A stretch of 46,888 bases of DNA from an uncultured Saprospiraceae bacterium (GCA_938016265.1 CALLWB010000066.1:1-46888), one strand, 5' to 3'; positions 27,855 to 36,848 are shown, numbered from the stretch's first letter. The notes: generated from the sequence alone by a model not told the origin. Program-made: numbers and translations.

Positions 27855-27896
27855 ATAACCCCTCTCTATTCTTTCCAACGAATAAAGAGGGGTTAT
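27855..27896. terminator. Long hairpin after the thioredoxin-like gene
   Basis: ATAACCCCTCTcTATTC (27855-27871) pairs with GAATAaAGAGGGGTTAT (27880-27896), 16 of 17 positions, with an 8-base loop. No T tract follows on either strand, so it may be a factor-assisted terminator or an mRNA 3'-end stabiliser. Confidence 0.6.
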
Positions 27897-27948
27897 TGTA
27901 GTTGCGACCTTTCGTTTATACATCCAAAATATAAATTACCAGAATGTG

Positions 27949-27956
27949 TATCTTTG
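27949..27956 (+). promoter_or_regulatory. Possible -7 box upstream of the polytopic membrane protein
   Basis: TATCTTTG matches the Bacteroidota -7 consensus TAnnTTTG exactly and lies 18 bases before the start codon. No TTG is found 19-21 bases upstream, so this is only a partial match. Confidence 0.3.
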
Positions 27957-27974
27957 AGGACATTAATTTGAGCT

Positions 27975-29363
27975 ATGTCTTTAAAATCATTCCTATATAT
28001 TTTGGTTGGTGCATTGATCCTGATGATCCCTGCATTTTACAATGGTTATCCTATGGTGTACTCAGACACGGGAACCTATATAGGTAGTGGAATGAACCTT
28101 TTGCTACCGAAAGATCGTCCAATCATGTACGGGCTTTTTATTCGAATTACAAGTTTGCAGCTTTCCTTGTGGCCAGTCATTTTTGTGCAGTCGATGCTCA
28201 TCACCTATACCCTTTGGCATTTGTTGCGGTTGGGCGTGAAGTCGATTTCCAGAAAAGTGTTTATCGTCATTCTGTTTTTATTGTCCTGGTTTACCGGATT
28301 GGGTTGGTATGTGAGCCAGATTATGCCTGACATCTACACATTTACAACGATTGGCGCATTACTCCTTCTGATTTTTGAAAGAGATTTAAAATTATATCAA
28401 AAAGGAATTTTCGGGTTTATTTTTGTCCTTTCGGTGAATGTTCATTTTTCTAATGTGCTGATTGGTAGTTTGACTTTGCTAGGATTGGTCGTGGCTGTTA
28501 AACGTAAGTTTATTGCTATACAAGAAGAAAAATCGCTTTCCTTTTCTATTCCAGCACTATTGATCCTACTTTCATTGGCGATAGCTTCTTTGACTAATTT
28601 TAAAGTAGGTGGTAGTTTTGGAGTGAGTCAGGGAAGTCATGTCTTTTTGATGGGAAAAATGCTGGATAGCGGTGTTTTAAAGTCCTTTTTGGATGATAAA
28701 TGCCAAGGAGACAATTACATCCTTTGTGGGTATAAAGATAACTTGCCCGCCGACAACAGAGACCTGCTATGGGGAAAGGAGGGACCATTACGCGATCACG
28801 GAGGTTGGGAAAAAGCCAAGGGGCCATACAACAAAATTTTACTAGGGATTTTCACTAGCCCCAAACACGTCCTCCAATACTTATACAATTGCGGGACCTC
28901 AACAATTAGTCAGCTCTTTCAAAATGAAATTGGCTCTGGTATTGCCTCAGAATGGTATCGACAGCCCAACAGCCCTCCCTACGAGCGTATCGCGAAACAT
29001 TTCCCATTTGAGCTCAATCAGTACAATCAATCCCGGCAAAACAAAAACCTATGGGGACAGGAGCTCAATTTTACAAGTATCAACCATGTTTATCATTTAC
29101 TACTGCTGATTGCAGTGCTCTTTTTGTTTTTGGTGGTTGGTTCTGCCTCTTTGCGCTCCTTACTCCCTGACAGAACAAAACTGGTCGTCGCGACCTTAAT
29201 ATTGGGTGTTTTAAGCAATGCACTGGTCGCTGCCTCCCTCGCCAATGTATACGATCGGCTGCAAGCAAGGATTGGCTGGGTGTTTATTCTAGCAAGTATT
29301 ATTATTTTCCTTACCAATAGAGCTTTATTTTTGGAGCGGCTGAAAGAGTGGTTTCGAAAGTAG
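27975..29363 (+). CDS. Polytopic inner-membrane protein, possibly a GT-C-like glycosyltransferase
   Basis: 462 residues with about nine or ten hydrophobic segments. The first span is followed by an outside loop with FYNGYPMVYSDTGTYIGSG, and a large soluble loop covers about 215-330 (SQGSHVFLMGKMLDSGVLKS, DNRDLLWGKEGPLRDHGGWE). An acidic residue in the first external loop plus many spans is the layout of GT-C glycosyltransferases, which use lipid-linked sugars, but I see no diagnostic family motif, so the activity is a guess. The C-terminal third has four more spans. A likely -7 promoter box lies just upstream. The next gene starts 102 bases downstream. Confidence 0.72.
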   Translation: MSLKSFLYILVGALILMIPAFYNGYPMVYSDTGTYIGSGMNLLLPKDRPIMYGLFIRITSLQLSLWPVIFVQSMLITYTLWHLLRLGVKSISRKVFIVILFLLSWFTGLGWYVSQIMPDIYTFTTIGALLLLIFERDLKLYQKGIFGFIFVLSVNVHFSNVLIGSLTLLGLVVAVKRKFIAIQEEKSLSFSIPALLILLSLAIASLTNFKVGGSFGVSQGSHVFLMGKMLDSGVLKSFLDDKCQGDNYILCGYKDNLPADNRDLLWGKEGPLRDHGGWEKAKGPYNKILLGIFTSPKHVLQYLYNCGTSTISQLFQNEIGSGIASEWYRQPNSPPYERIAKHFPFELNQYNQSRQNKNLWGQELNFTSINHVYHLLLLIAVLFLFLVVGSASLRSLLPDRTKLVVATLILGVLSNALVAASLANVYDRLQARIGWVFILASIIIFLTNRALFLERLKEWFRK

Positions 29364-29465
29364 GTAGGGAGCCTCAAAAAATCCAAAACGAAGCAGGATT
29401 AATTTATTTCCCCTATATTTAGGGCACAATCCAGTCGTTTTGGAAACATTAAAAAGAAAAATTTC

Positions 29466-30413
29466 ATGGGGTTATTAGAATGGCCAATCCTTATTTGGGT
29501 AGATCTCGTAAAAGGTAAACCAACTGACCAGTCGTACGGACTTTTAGAAAAAACTCAGATTGCAGCGGATGTAGCAAACGGCAACTGGGCTTCGATGGAG
29601 TCAAAAATTGAGAAACTAAGTGGAGATGATCTGACAAAAGTAATTGATGGTCTCACCCAAATAGATAAGGACTACAGTAAAATTTTAGACTATGTAAATG
29701 CTCATGATTCAGAGGTTCAGCGGGTAATTGCTGGTGCACTGTATACCCAGATCGCATGGCTGGTACGCAGTGGCAAAAGGGCAGTAGACATCACTGACGA
29801 CCAAGCGCTTGGTTTTTTGAACTACCTGGATAAAGCAGAATTATTTTTAATAAATGAGTTTAAAAACCCAGCACTTCAAATAGAAGGACTGGCCAGGAGA
29901 GTTCGGGTTTATTTGGGCATGGGAGAAGAGTTTCAAGCTTTAGAAGCCTTTAAAGAATGTACGGCGCTTGCTCCGAATCAAACACTCGCACATATTGCTT
30001 ATCTCATCGTAGTCACCCCAAAGTGGATGGGCAACAGAGAAGAGATGATGGACTTTGCAAACTCACCAAAAGATCCGCAGGTCAGAACCCTCACCAGATT
30101 GATGGCTGCTGTTGAAATTTATAGTGATTATCATTTTGACGACATGGAAAGTGCCAAGGTGGTCTTTCAGTCCAGAGAACAGGAACTCTGTAAAAAAGTA
30201 CTCGGCAATTTGCAAATAGCAGAAGATGATTCGCTTCTCGCTATTCATACCAGAAATTATCTCGCTTGTTTGTATAATGCCCTTGGATACACTAAAAAAC
30301 GTAATGAGGTCATCAACCAACTTAAAGGTCAGGTTACCTCGCGCCCATGGGTTTATTTTGGGGTACAGTCCGAGCGTGATCTATTTTTGTACAAACTCGG
30401 AGGAATGTTATAA
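29466..30413 (+). CDS. Helical-repeat (TPR-like) protein of unknown function
   Basis: 315 residues, almost entirely helical by composition, with TPR-like pairs (GFLNYLDKAELFLINEFKNP, ARRVRVYLGMGEEFQALEAF, RNYLACLYNALGYTKKRNEV). No signal peptide; the N-terminus (MGLLEWPILIWVDLVKG) is hydrophobic but short and could be a peripheral membrane contact. I recognise no family. It begins a three-gene unit: nine bases separate it from the small membrane protein, which overlaps the transglutaminase-like lipoprotein gene by four bases. Confidence 0.72.
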   Translation: MGLLEWPILIWVDLVKGKPTDQSYGLLEKTQIAADVANGNWASMESKIEKLSGDDLTKVIDGLTQIDKDYSKILDYVNAHDSEVQRVIAGALYTQIAWLVRSGKRAVDITDDQALGFLNYLDKAELFLINEFKNPALQIEGLARRVRVYLGMGEEFQALEAFKECTALAPNQTLAHIAYLIVVTPKWMGNREEMMDFANSPKDPQVRTLTRLMAAVEIYSDYHFDDMESAKVVFQSREQELCKKVLGNLQIAEDDSLLAIHTRNYLACLYNALGYTKKRNEVINQLKGQVTSRPWVYFGVQSERDLFLYKLGGML

Positions 30414-30422
30414 CTTTACGCT

Positions 30423-30875
30423 ATGAGAGATTCGATTAATCTACTTTGCGGGCTAGCCTTATTGCCTTCTCACCTTTTTTCAAATAGGTCAGATGGGTGG
30501 GCGGCAATGACATTTGTTTTGTTTCTGTTTATTAGTTATCACCTATTTCAGACCCGTAAAACGATTAAGAACTACAACTATTCGATTGGCGTAAAAAAGA
30601 GCTTACAAGTGAGTATAATAGGGTTGTTTATTAATTTTTTTTTCGCACTAGTAATAAGCGGCACTATAGAAAGTCAAAACAGAGGCTACAATGCGGAGGA
30701 GTTTGTTGGTGGAATTTTGGATTACCTCCCACTCGCTATGACAAATACATTGGTCATAATTCCTATAGCCGTAGCGCTTTCCTTTCTTATTCCATTGGCT
30801 ATGCAATTTTTCATACCGATCCCTGACATGGATGGAAGTGAAGACATCTTGGATAAGGATGAATTGAAATTATGA
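30423..30875 (+). CDS. Small polytopic membrane protein of unknown function
   Basis: 150 residues with three or four hydrophobic spans (WAAMTFVLFLFISYHLF; VSIIGLFINFFFALVISGTI; NTLVIIPIAVALSFLIPLAM) and an acidic tail (DMDGSEDILDKDELK). No family recognised. Its stop overlaps the ATG of the next gene (ATGA, 30872-30875), a translational coupling signal, so it probably works with the lipoprotein encoded next. Confidence 0.72.
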   Translation: MRDSINLLCGLALLPSHLFSNRSDGWAAMTFVLFLFISYHLFQTRKTIKNYNYSIGVKKSLQVSIIGLFINFFFALVISGTIESQNRGYNAEEFVGGILDYLPLAMTNTLVIIPIAVALSFLIPLAMQFFIPIPDMDGSEDILDKDELKL

Positions 30876-31792
30876 GAGCAATACCGTCCTTTATCGTTTT
30901 GTGCTTGTTGATTTCTTGCAAGCACGGACCGGTAAAAAAGCCAGCTTTGATCCCGAACCCTTTCAAATCTGTAACAACGTATCAATACCAGTCTACTGGG
31001 ATCCCAGATTTTTTTGAGGCATTAATCAGCAACCATCTTACCGACTTCAAGGATGTTTGTGAAGAGGAATATCAGCAATTCTGTCAACAGAATACCATAA
31101 ACGCTCAGGATTCTGTCAATGAACGAATGTATTATTCCTTAAAAATACTACACGAGTTATTCACTAGTCAGACAGCGGCTAATTGTTCTACTGGAGAAAT
31201 TTTAAACATGCCGTATCAATGGCATTGGGTAACTCCAAATCCGCGACATATGATCCAATTTTCAAAGGACAAAAAACTGCTCGTTGCTACCAAACCGACG
31301 AAGGAGTTTGGCAAATACAAATCTTGGGCGGATATAGATCGTACACCGTACTTGTTTCTGCGGGATATGGTGAGTGAACAACCTGGTTACTATTCAAAGT
31401 CCTGCGGGACCTTTAGTACTTTTGGCTGGTGTAGTGAGCGGGAAATGGCGTTTGTGGCCCTAACTGCTCTGCTTGGTATGAAGGGAAAAGTGGTCGCTGA
31501 GAATAATCATAGCTGGTCAGAATTTTGTATTTCGATGACTGGAGAAAAGGGCAAGGTGAAGTATTTTCAGGTAAAAATTGACAATACCTTCAAGCAATTC
31601 TCCTGGTCGGCCCTCCGTAAAACGGAGATTGGTAAATGGGAAAATTATATTGGGAATGCTGGCCATTCTAAATGGTACAATGACCAAGCTACAAGTGCCC
31701 GTTTGCATACTAAGATCAAGAATCACAAGGTACCAGTTGCTGCTAGCGCACGAATAGAGCGTCAGGTAGTTCGGTATTTGAAGCGGTTTTAA
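30872..31792 (+). CDS. Lipoprotein with transglutaminase-like Cys-His-Asp triad
   Basis: 306 residues. The lipoprotein signal has lipobox LLISC (Cys16). The middle reads like a transglutaminase/peptidase core: Cys187 in TFGWCSEREMAFVALTALLG at the start of a helix, His213 in NNHSWSEF, and Asp237 in FQVKIDNTF, in the right order and spacing for the Cys-His-Asp triad. Members hydrolyse or cross-link proteins or peptides; a periplasmic or surface role follows from the lipid anchor. The C-terminus is basic (KNHKVPVAASARIERQVVRY). The family call is from motif order only. It is the last gene of a three-gene unit and overlaps the preceding gene by four bases. Confidence 0.7.
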   Translation: MRAIPSFIVLCLLISCKHGPVKKPALIPNPFKSVTTYQYQSTGIPDFFEALISNHLTDFKDVCEEEYQQFCQQNTINAQDSVNERMYYSLKILHELFTSQTAANCSTGEILNMPYQWHWVTPNPRHMIQFSKDKKLLVATKPTKEFGKYKSWADIDRTPYLFLRDMVSEQPGYYSKSCGTFSTFGWCSEREMAFVALTALLGMKGKVVAENNHSWSEFCISMTGEKGKVKYFQVKIDNTFKQFSWSALRKTEIGKWENYIGNAGHSKWYNDQATSARLHTKIKNHKVPVAASARIERQVVRYLKRF

Positions 31793-31955
31793 ATGATTGT
31801 TCGCTATTGGTTTACTCTAAAAATCAATCAAATGGTGGGTTTTTGATTTACTAGTTTCAAATTATTAAGCAAGACTTGATTAGATGGCCTTACTTTTAGG
31901 AAGCTCCTTAATCTGTGGGTGCTGCCCCAGAATGGGCAAATTGTTTATAGCAATT

Positions 31956-32828
31956 CTAGTCAATAATAATCCTCTTGGAGACGTTTTGCCCTTCCATTTG
32001 AAGTAGAAGAATATACAATCCCGATGAGAGGTGCTGCACATCAATGTATTCATCTTTTGTTACGTTTAGTGTCTCAATAAATTGACCGGAGGAATTATAG
32101 ATAGAAGCTTCTATTGCCCCTTGATCGTTCTTTACGTCGAGCATAATCTGTCCTGTATTGACCGGATTTGGATAAATTAAAACACTCGGGCTGGTTGTCT
32201 CCTGAGGATTGGTATTGGAGCTGGGGACGGGGATGTCTACTGCATTATCGCAGTCCATTTGCGTAAAATCATTATCAAGATAAACAAGACCAGAATGATT
32301 ACCATAGCATACCATGTAAAAACTACCAAGACCTCCGTAACTATAATAAAGTCCTCCGTGTAAATCTCCTATTCCTTCTACCCACCAAATTGTCCAGCTG
32401 GGAATGACAATGTTCTGCAACTCAATCGTTTTCCTGAGTATTCCATCTAGGAACATTGTATCAAAAACGGCCGTGACAATCAACTCATTAAAATAATCAA
32501 GCCTAAATGTATCACCAACAACTAGGTCAAAGTCGTAGATCAATTCTTCATCTGCTAAATCCCAGGAAAGTACTGAATAGATTTTATTGCCATCTTGTTT
32601 GATCCATCTTCCATGGGGGTTATAGGGCAAAAAGGAGGAATAAGTAAATCCATTAATTATCGTATCCTTATCATGCCAATATCCATTCGCGAAATCTGGT
32701 TCTCCTATTACATCATTCGTAATATATACTCCGTAAGTCGCCATCGGTTCAGGTATATTTAGTACCGTTTGCCCGAAGAGGAACGCGGAGGAACAAGTCA
32801 TAAAAAGGAGGAAGAATAAGGCTTTCAT
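31956..32828 (-). CDS. T9SS-secreted protein of unknown function
   Basis: 290 residues. The signal peptide ends near residue 20 (SSAFLFGQ). The central part (about 25-200) is rich in Tyr, Gly and Trp (GLYYSYGGLGSFYMVCYGNH, HDKDTIINGFTYSSFLPYNP) and matches a type of secreted Bacteroidota protein for which I know no function. The C-terminus is a T9SS type-A sorting domain: VLIYPNPVNTGQIMLDVKND, SIYNSSGQFIETLNV, LSSGLYILLLQMEGQNVSKR. It is therefore expected to cross the outer membrane and lose the sorting domain. It converges with the transglutaminase-like gene (163-base gap). Confidence 0.85.
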   Translation of the reverse strand: MKALFFLLFMTCSSAFLFGQTVLNIPEPMATYGVYITNDVIGEPDFANGYWHDKDTIINGFTYSSFLPYNPHGRWIKQDGNKIYSVLSWDLADEELIYDFDLVVGDTFRLDYFNELIVTAVFDTMFLDGILRKTIELQNIVIPSWTIWWVEGIGDLHGGLYYSYGGLGSFYMVCYGNHSGLVYLDNDFTQMDCDNAVDIPVPSSNTNPQETTSPSVLIYPNPVNTGQIMLDVKNDQGAIEASIYNSSGQFIETLNVTKDEYIDVQHLSSGLYILLLQMEGQNVSKRIIID

Positions 32829-33344
32829 AGTGATTGGTGTTTTAAATCATATATTTATTACTATCAATAACGTATGCGGCCATTAGATCGTTGCCTGGTG
32901 TTTGCTTTTCCTAGGTTTTTAGTGAGCTTACCAATCCTTTTGGGCTTTGTGTCGAGGGATTGGCTTTAAGGTATTCCTGTAAGAAATGCCCTAGTAGCGG
33001 TTGGTATCACGTTGGACGAATTTAGGGGGAGGAGGGACGTCTGTAGTTACCTTAGCTTGCACTGGTCAAAAATCGAACATCCTCCCAAATCCGTATTAAT
33101 TTTTAATTTGCATAAGGTAAATATAACGCATCGTCTGTTATTGATTGAAGGCCTTAGGAATTCATTATCAGGAGAAAAATAAATGATGCCATCAATTGGA
33201 AAGGGAACAAATAGTTATAAGTAAAAACCAGACAACAAAGTAGCCAGATTGCCTTTTGCCACCTATTCCAAAGCGCAGAAGATTTATCATTTACAACAAA
33301 ATAAATTGGTTTGATCTCCCGTTTTGACAAGACAAAACCTAACC
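32829..33344. other. 516-base intergenic region
   Basis: It separates a minus-strand and a plus-strand gene, so promoters for both must lie here. I see no promoter with both boxes, no strong hairpin, no tRNA and no convincing reading frame. Confidence 0.6.
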
Positions 33345-33938
33345 ATGAAAAGACTTAATTTCTATCCTCTATTCATTTTTCTATTCTTTACATCTCAAAT
33401 ATTGGAAGCTCAAGAACGTCGGTTTGGTGCGGGAATTGCCTTGGGTGCCAACTATAGTCAGTTAAATGAAACGAATCAGTTTGGAGCTTATTATGGTCTG
33501 AACACGGGATTGATTGGGACGATGACATTGAGCAAACGATTGCAATTGGGAATAGAAATGCTTTATTCGATGAATGGTGATTATGTCCAGCCCTTTTCTT
33601 TTCCTGAAACGGAATATAGAAATGTATTACTTCATCATCTGGAAGTCCCCATACATATTGACTATCTACTAAAAAAACCGGATAAACAATGGTTTTATAA
33701 ATTCGATGCAAGTCTGGGAGCGGCTTATGCGACCCTACTAGCCTTCCATGCGGAGGACATTGCAGGAACGAATCTCACAGAGCGGATTGCTTATCAAGAC
33801 AGATATTCGATTATGGTACAAGGTGGGCTGACTTACTACGTAAGCAAGCATATAGGATTAAACACCAGAATAACCGTACCCGTCACCGAAAAAGGTAGAT
33901 TGTATACCTTATCTGCGAGGTTGTTATTTCTGATCTAA
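33345..33938 (+). CDS. Small outer-membrane beta-barrel protein (PorT-like fold)
   Basis: 197 residues from ATG 33345 (MKRLNFYPLFIFLFFTSQI), with a signal peptide cut after ILEAQ. Alternating strands follow: FGAGIALGANYSQLN, AYYGLNTGLIGTMTL, RLQLGIEMLYSMNGD, HLEVPIHIDYLL, FYKFDASLGAAYATLL, VQGGLTYYVSKHIGLNTRI. This is the pattern of the PorT/outer-membrane beta-barrel family of about eight strands found in Bacteroidota. A TTG at 33324 in the same frame would place seven residues before the signal peptide and is less likely. Function beyond an outer-membrane barrel cannot be told. Confidence 0.8.
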   Translation: MKRLNFYPLFIFLFFTSQILEAQERRFGAGIALGANYSQLNETNQFGAYYGLNTGLIGTMTLSKRLQLGIEMLYSMNGDYVQPFSFPETEYRNVLLHHLEVPIHIDYLLKKPDKQWFYKFDASLGAAYATLLAFHAEDIAGTNLTERIAYQDRYSIMVQGGLTYYVSKHIGLNTRITVPVTEKGRLYTLSARLLFLI

Positions 33939-33986
33939 ACAACAGAATGCCGGAAATATCCTGTCCTGATCAGGAAACGGAGGAAC

Positions 33987-34022
33987 AAAAAAATAGCCGA
34001 AAAGAAGTTCTTTTCAGCTATT
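33987..34022 (-). terminator. Rho-independent terminator of the 67-residue gene
   Basis: On the minus strand AATAGC-a-GAAAAG pairs with CTTTTC-c-GCTATT (12 pairs, one mismatch, 5-base loop) and runs straight into seven T residues. It begins ten bases after the stop of the small gene at 34032 and supports that gene as real. Confidence 0.85.
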
Positions 34023-34031
34023 AAATATAAA

Positions 34032-34235
34032 TCATTTTTTGTCTTCTGTCTCTTCGAAACTTTTACCGTTCCATTTTCCTAACCATGTACAATTTTTTCC
34101 TATTTGTTTGTAATTTTGGAAAACATGGTCAGCTTCTGATCGAGTATCTCTTGAGAAAACAATGCTGTTTCCACCTGATTTGATACTCATATAATAACAG
34201 TTAACTTTGTATTTGTAGCTTTTTTTTATTGCCAT
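34032..34235 (-). CDS. Small protein of unknown function (67 residues)
   Basis: 67 residues, cytoplasmic, basic N-terminus (MAIKKSYKYKVNCYYMSIKS) and acidic end (FEETEDKK). I recognise no family. The pattern of alternating strand, turn and helix (GNSIVFSRDTRSEADHVFQN) could be a small alpha/beta fold. A strong T-tailed hairpin ten bases downstream on the same strand supports expression. Confidence 0.6.
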   Translation of the reverse strand: MAIKKSYKYKVNCYYMSIKSGGNSIVFSRDTRSEADHVFQNYKQIGKNCTWLGKWNGKSFEETEDKK

Positions 34236-34374
34236 TCTAAATATATTAATTATAAAAATTCGGTCTAAGTAATATTAAACAGACTAATCTTGGTTACAAA
34301 ATGTATCAATACCCGTGCCGTCTTTTAAAACCAATCGTATTTAAAAGTATAAGGTGTAGGTATTAATCAACTAC

Positions 34375-34746
34375 CTACAGCTTAATCAATTTAACATTGA
34401 TATTGCCTCTGGTAATAATATCTTCACTAAAGCGATAGTGGCCTTTAGGAGCAAGGATGTGCAATGCGCCGCCTTTTCTATTGGCTAATTGGCTCAATAT
34501 CATCCACTTGCTTATCAAAATATCCGTATCTGGAGTTTTGATTGCAATTTCGAAATAGCTTTTTAAGTCATTTTTCGTAGCAGTGATATCTGGTGTTAGA
34601 AAATCTCCAGAACTAGGACGTTCGATTTTTGCCGTTTCAGGATATTCTTCCCCCATTCTTGATTTGATATCTTTGAACCCCTTGTTGGCAACATAGTTTT
34701 TAATCACGTGCGATAATAGTTCTTCTGTTTTTTCAGTAACCTTCAT
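34375..34746 (-). CDS. Hypothetical protein, possible nuclease-like fold
   Basis: 123 residues, no signal peptide. Order of elements: helical N-terminus (EKTEELLSHVIKNYVANKGF), then PDITATKNDLKSYFEIAIK, a helix (ILISKWMILSQLANRKGG) and a strand (ALHILAPKGHYRFS). The PD...hxEhxhK arrangement recalls the core of PD-(D/E)XK enzymes, but the E and K are four residues apart (E-I-A-I-K) instead of two, so the catalytic set is not convincing. Standalone gene, 139 bases upstream of the 67-residue gene on the same strand. Confidence 0.55.
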   Translation of the reverse strand: MKVTEKTEELLSHVIKNYVANKGFKDIKSRMGEEYPETAKIERPSSGDFLTPDITATKNDLKSYFEIAIKTPDTDILISKWMILSQLANRKGGALHILAPKGHYRFSEDIITRGNINVKLIKL

Positions 34747-35088
34747 TTCTGTTAATTTATGAATTGTCTTAGTTTGGAAATACGAGTATTTAATTTTTTT
34801 TAGACCTGCAAGTTAGGTTTTTTACAAGGAGAATCTAAATAATTTGCTGTTTAATTACATCTTCTTTTTAAACAAATTAAAAGAAGGAAAAGTTCAACCC
34901 CTCACCGGAGCGACTGATAATCAGCAAATTAAGTTTCAGTTGAAATGAATTGTCAGTAATAACATTGCCAAAACCTGCATCGAAAAATACAAATTTATTA
35001 AGTCCTATCCAAAAATTAGAAGAAATAAATTTTCTAATATAAATTCATAATATTTAAAACGTACTCACTGACAACGAAATATACCAAG
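34747..35088. other. 342-base intergenic region, very AT-rich
   Basis: It lies between two minus-strand genes. I see no reading frame, hairpin with T tract, or promoter with both boxes. Confidence 0.55.
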
Positions 35089-36047
35089 CTATAATGTTAC
35101 CCTAAGGTATTCTTCTGCTAAATGATATCCCTTTCCTTCTATCAATTTTCGCTCCGGGCTATTCTTTTTTATCACTGGATTGGTATGATTGAAGTGAATA
35201 AAGTATACTTTTTCCTTAAGTTCTGGTGGCAGGTGTTTAAACTTCTCCATGCTTTCTTCAATAAAGGGATGGGGGATTTGTGCCATGTCTCTTCCGGGAA
35301 TTTCTCCATTCTTGTAAAATGTTCCATCCAAAAATAAAACATCGTTTTTATCGATCTGTTTCAAAATTGATGCTTCCCACTTTTCCCATTTATCGATATC
35401 AGGTATGAAAAGCACCGATTTTTCCGGCCCTTCAATTTGGAAGCCAACTGTTTCTGTAAATTCATCCCGATGAGGAACCAGAATCGGTGTTACTTTGATC
35501 CGCTCATTGATTCGCACAGGTATCCGCTCTTCTAAAGGCGCTAACTCAATATTCTTTAAAGCGACTAATTGACTCCATGGACCATTATTCCTAAGATAGG
35601 AAGTCATTCGAGGCATCGCATAGACCTTTACATTCTTACTTCCCATTGCCTCCCTGCCAAGATCTGACAACCCAGTATAATGTCCCATATGGCCATGTGT
35701 CAAAAAGACACCAGATGGCAGCTTAAATGAAGTTTGGTCTAGTTCATTGCTTAATATTGTCATTTGCTCCTTGAAGTCAGGAGTGGCATCAAATATCCAT
35801 GTTTGTCTGGAGATTGGATCAACTAGGCCGAGGCAACTGACCATTTTTTTCGAAGCAGGGTTACCCATAGTGCTTTACAACAAGACTTATAGCATCCCGC
35901 TTGTGGATATCCAGCATCTTGCGCCACTCCTAGGACAATCAAATAGGGAGTCTGCTCATTGCTGGTTGATTTTAGAAGTGTCTCAGACTGGCATCCTGAA
36001 AACAGACCAACCAATCCCACAAAGAAAACATATAGAAGCTTATTCAT
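35089..36047 (-). pseudogene. PqqB-like metallo-beta-lactamase-fold lipoprotein, broken by a one-base frameshift
   Basis: Two frames together make one protein of about 319 residues. Upstream frame (36047 to 35865): lipoprotein signal with lipobox GLFSGC (Cys19), then the PqqB-type start LIVLGVAQDAGYPQAGC and CCKALW. Downstream frame (from about 35865): GNPASKKMVSCLGLVDP, IFDATPDFKEQM, the metal motif THGHMGHYTGL, LVPHRDEFTETVGFQIEG, FIHFNHTNP. Adding one base in the CCC run at 35864-35866 restores the frame exactly as L-W-G-N-P. So either the gene is inactivated, or it is a homopolymer sequencing error. An ATG at 35868-35866 could start the downstream part, but this would lose the signal peptide. 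The family is a metal hydrolase related to PqqB; no other PQQ genes are here. Confidence 0.85.
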
Positions 36048-36177
36048 TTTATAAGAGTTGTTTCAATCTGATTGATTTCAACTAAAGTAAAGCATAATAA
36101 ATTAAAGGGATTAGATTCTTTATAAAATTTGTAATTTTACCATGTAATTATTGATTGCCATGCAATAGCAACTATTT

Positions 36178-36420
36178 ATGAAAACAAGTATTCTGGCTTT
36201 TGGAATCGCGAAGGACATCCTAGGTAACAACCGTCTTTCTTTTGAATGGGATGCGGGTACTTCTGTAAAGGATTTTAAAAAAGCATTAATCCAAAAGTAT
36301 CCTGATTTTGAAAAATTGGCCTCGTTGAATATTGCGGTAAATACGGATTACGTAGACGATGATTTTCAATTATCTAATTTGGATGAGGTTGTGCTAATCC
36401 CCCCAGTAAGTGGAGGCTAA
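36178..36420 (+). CDS. moaD: Molybdopterin synthase sulfur carrier subunit MoaD
   Basis: 80 residues, beta-grasp ThiS/MoaD family. It ends in the required Gly-Gly (PPVSGG), which is adenylated and thiocarboxylated to carry sulfur for the dithiolene of molybdopterin. Other family marks: the N-terminal strand ILAFGIAKDILG and the pre-terminal NLDEVVLIPPVSGG. Partner moaE starts 11 bases downstream, so both subunits of the synthase are made from one transcript. No other molybdenum-cofactor gene is in the window. Confidence 0.93.
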   Translation: MKTSILAFGIAKDILGNNRLSFEWDAGTSVKDFKKALIQKYPDFEKLASLNIAVNTDYVDDDFQLSNLDEVVLIPPVSGG

Positions 36421-36431
36421 ATAATGAGTAT

Positions 36432-36848
36432 ATGATTGACATCCACCTTACTGACCAACCACTTTCTACTCCAAAATGCCAGGAGTTTGTAACCACTGAC
36501 GAGGCTGGAGGGATTTCTATTTTTGTAGGAACCGTCCGCAATCAAACTAAAGGAAAAACTGTTCTCCGTCTCGAATTTGAAGCCTACAAACCAATGGCCG
36601 TATCCGAAATGACTAAAATTGCCAATCAAATAAAATCCAATTGGCCAGCACATCGTGTGTCCATTCATCACCGGGTTGGAACCTTACAAATCGGAGAGAT
36701 TGCAGTAATAATTGCGGTTTCTTGTGCGCATCGGAATGCTGCGTTTGAGGCCTGCCAATTTGCCATTGACACCCTAAAGGAAACTGTACCAATTTGGAAA
36801 AAAGAAATCTTTGAGGATGGAGATTGTTGGGTAGCGGCACACCCTTAA
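36432..36848 (+). CDS. moaE: Molybdopterin synthase catalytic subunit MoaE
   Basis: 138 residues. Converts cyclic pyranopterin monophosphate to molybdopterin using the thiocarboxylated MoaD. Family motifs: FVGTVRNQTKG (31-41), YKPMA, the active-site strand HHRVGTLQIGE (79-89), CAHRNAAFEAC with R101, and the lysines K116 (TLKETVP) and K123 (IWKKEIF) that match the catalytic lysines of the E. coli enzyme. Length is normal, slightly short. ATG at 36432 follows the moaD stop by 11 bases. Confidence 0.95.
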   Translation: MIDIHLTDQPLSTPKCQEFVTTDEAGGISIFVGTVRNQTKGKTVLRLEFEAYKPMAVSEMTKIANQIKSNWPAHRVSIHHRVGTLQIGEIAVIIAVSCAHRNAAFEACQFAIDTLKETVPIWKKEIFEDGDCWVAAHP

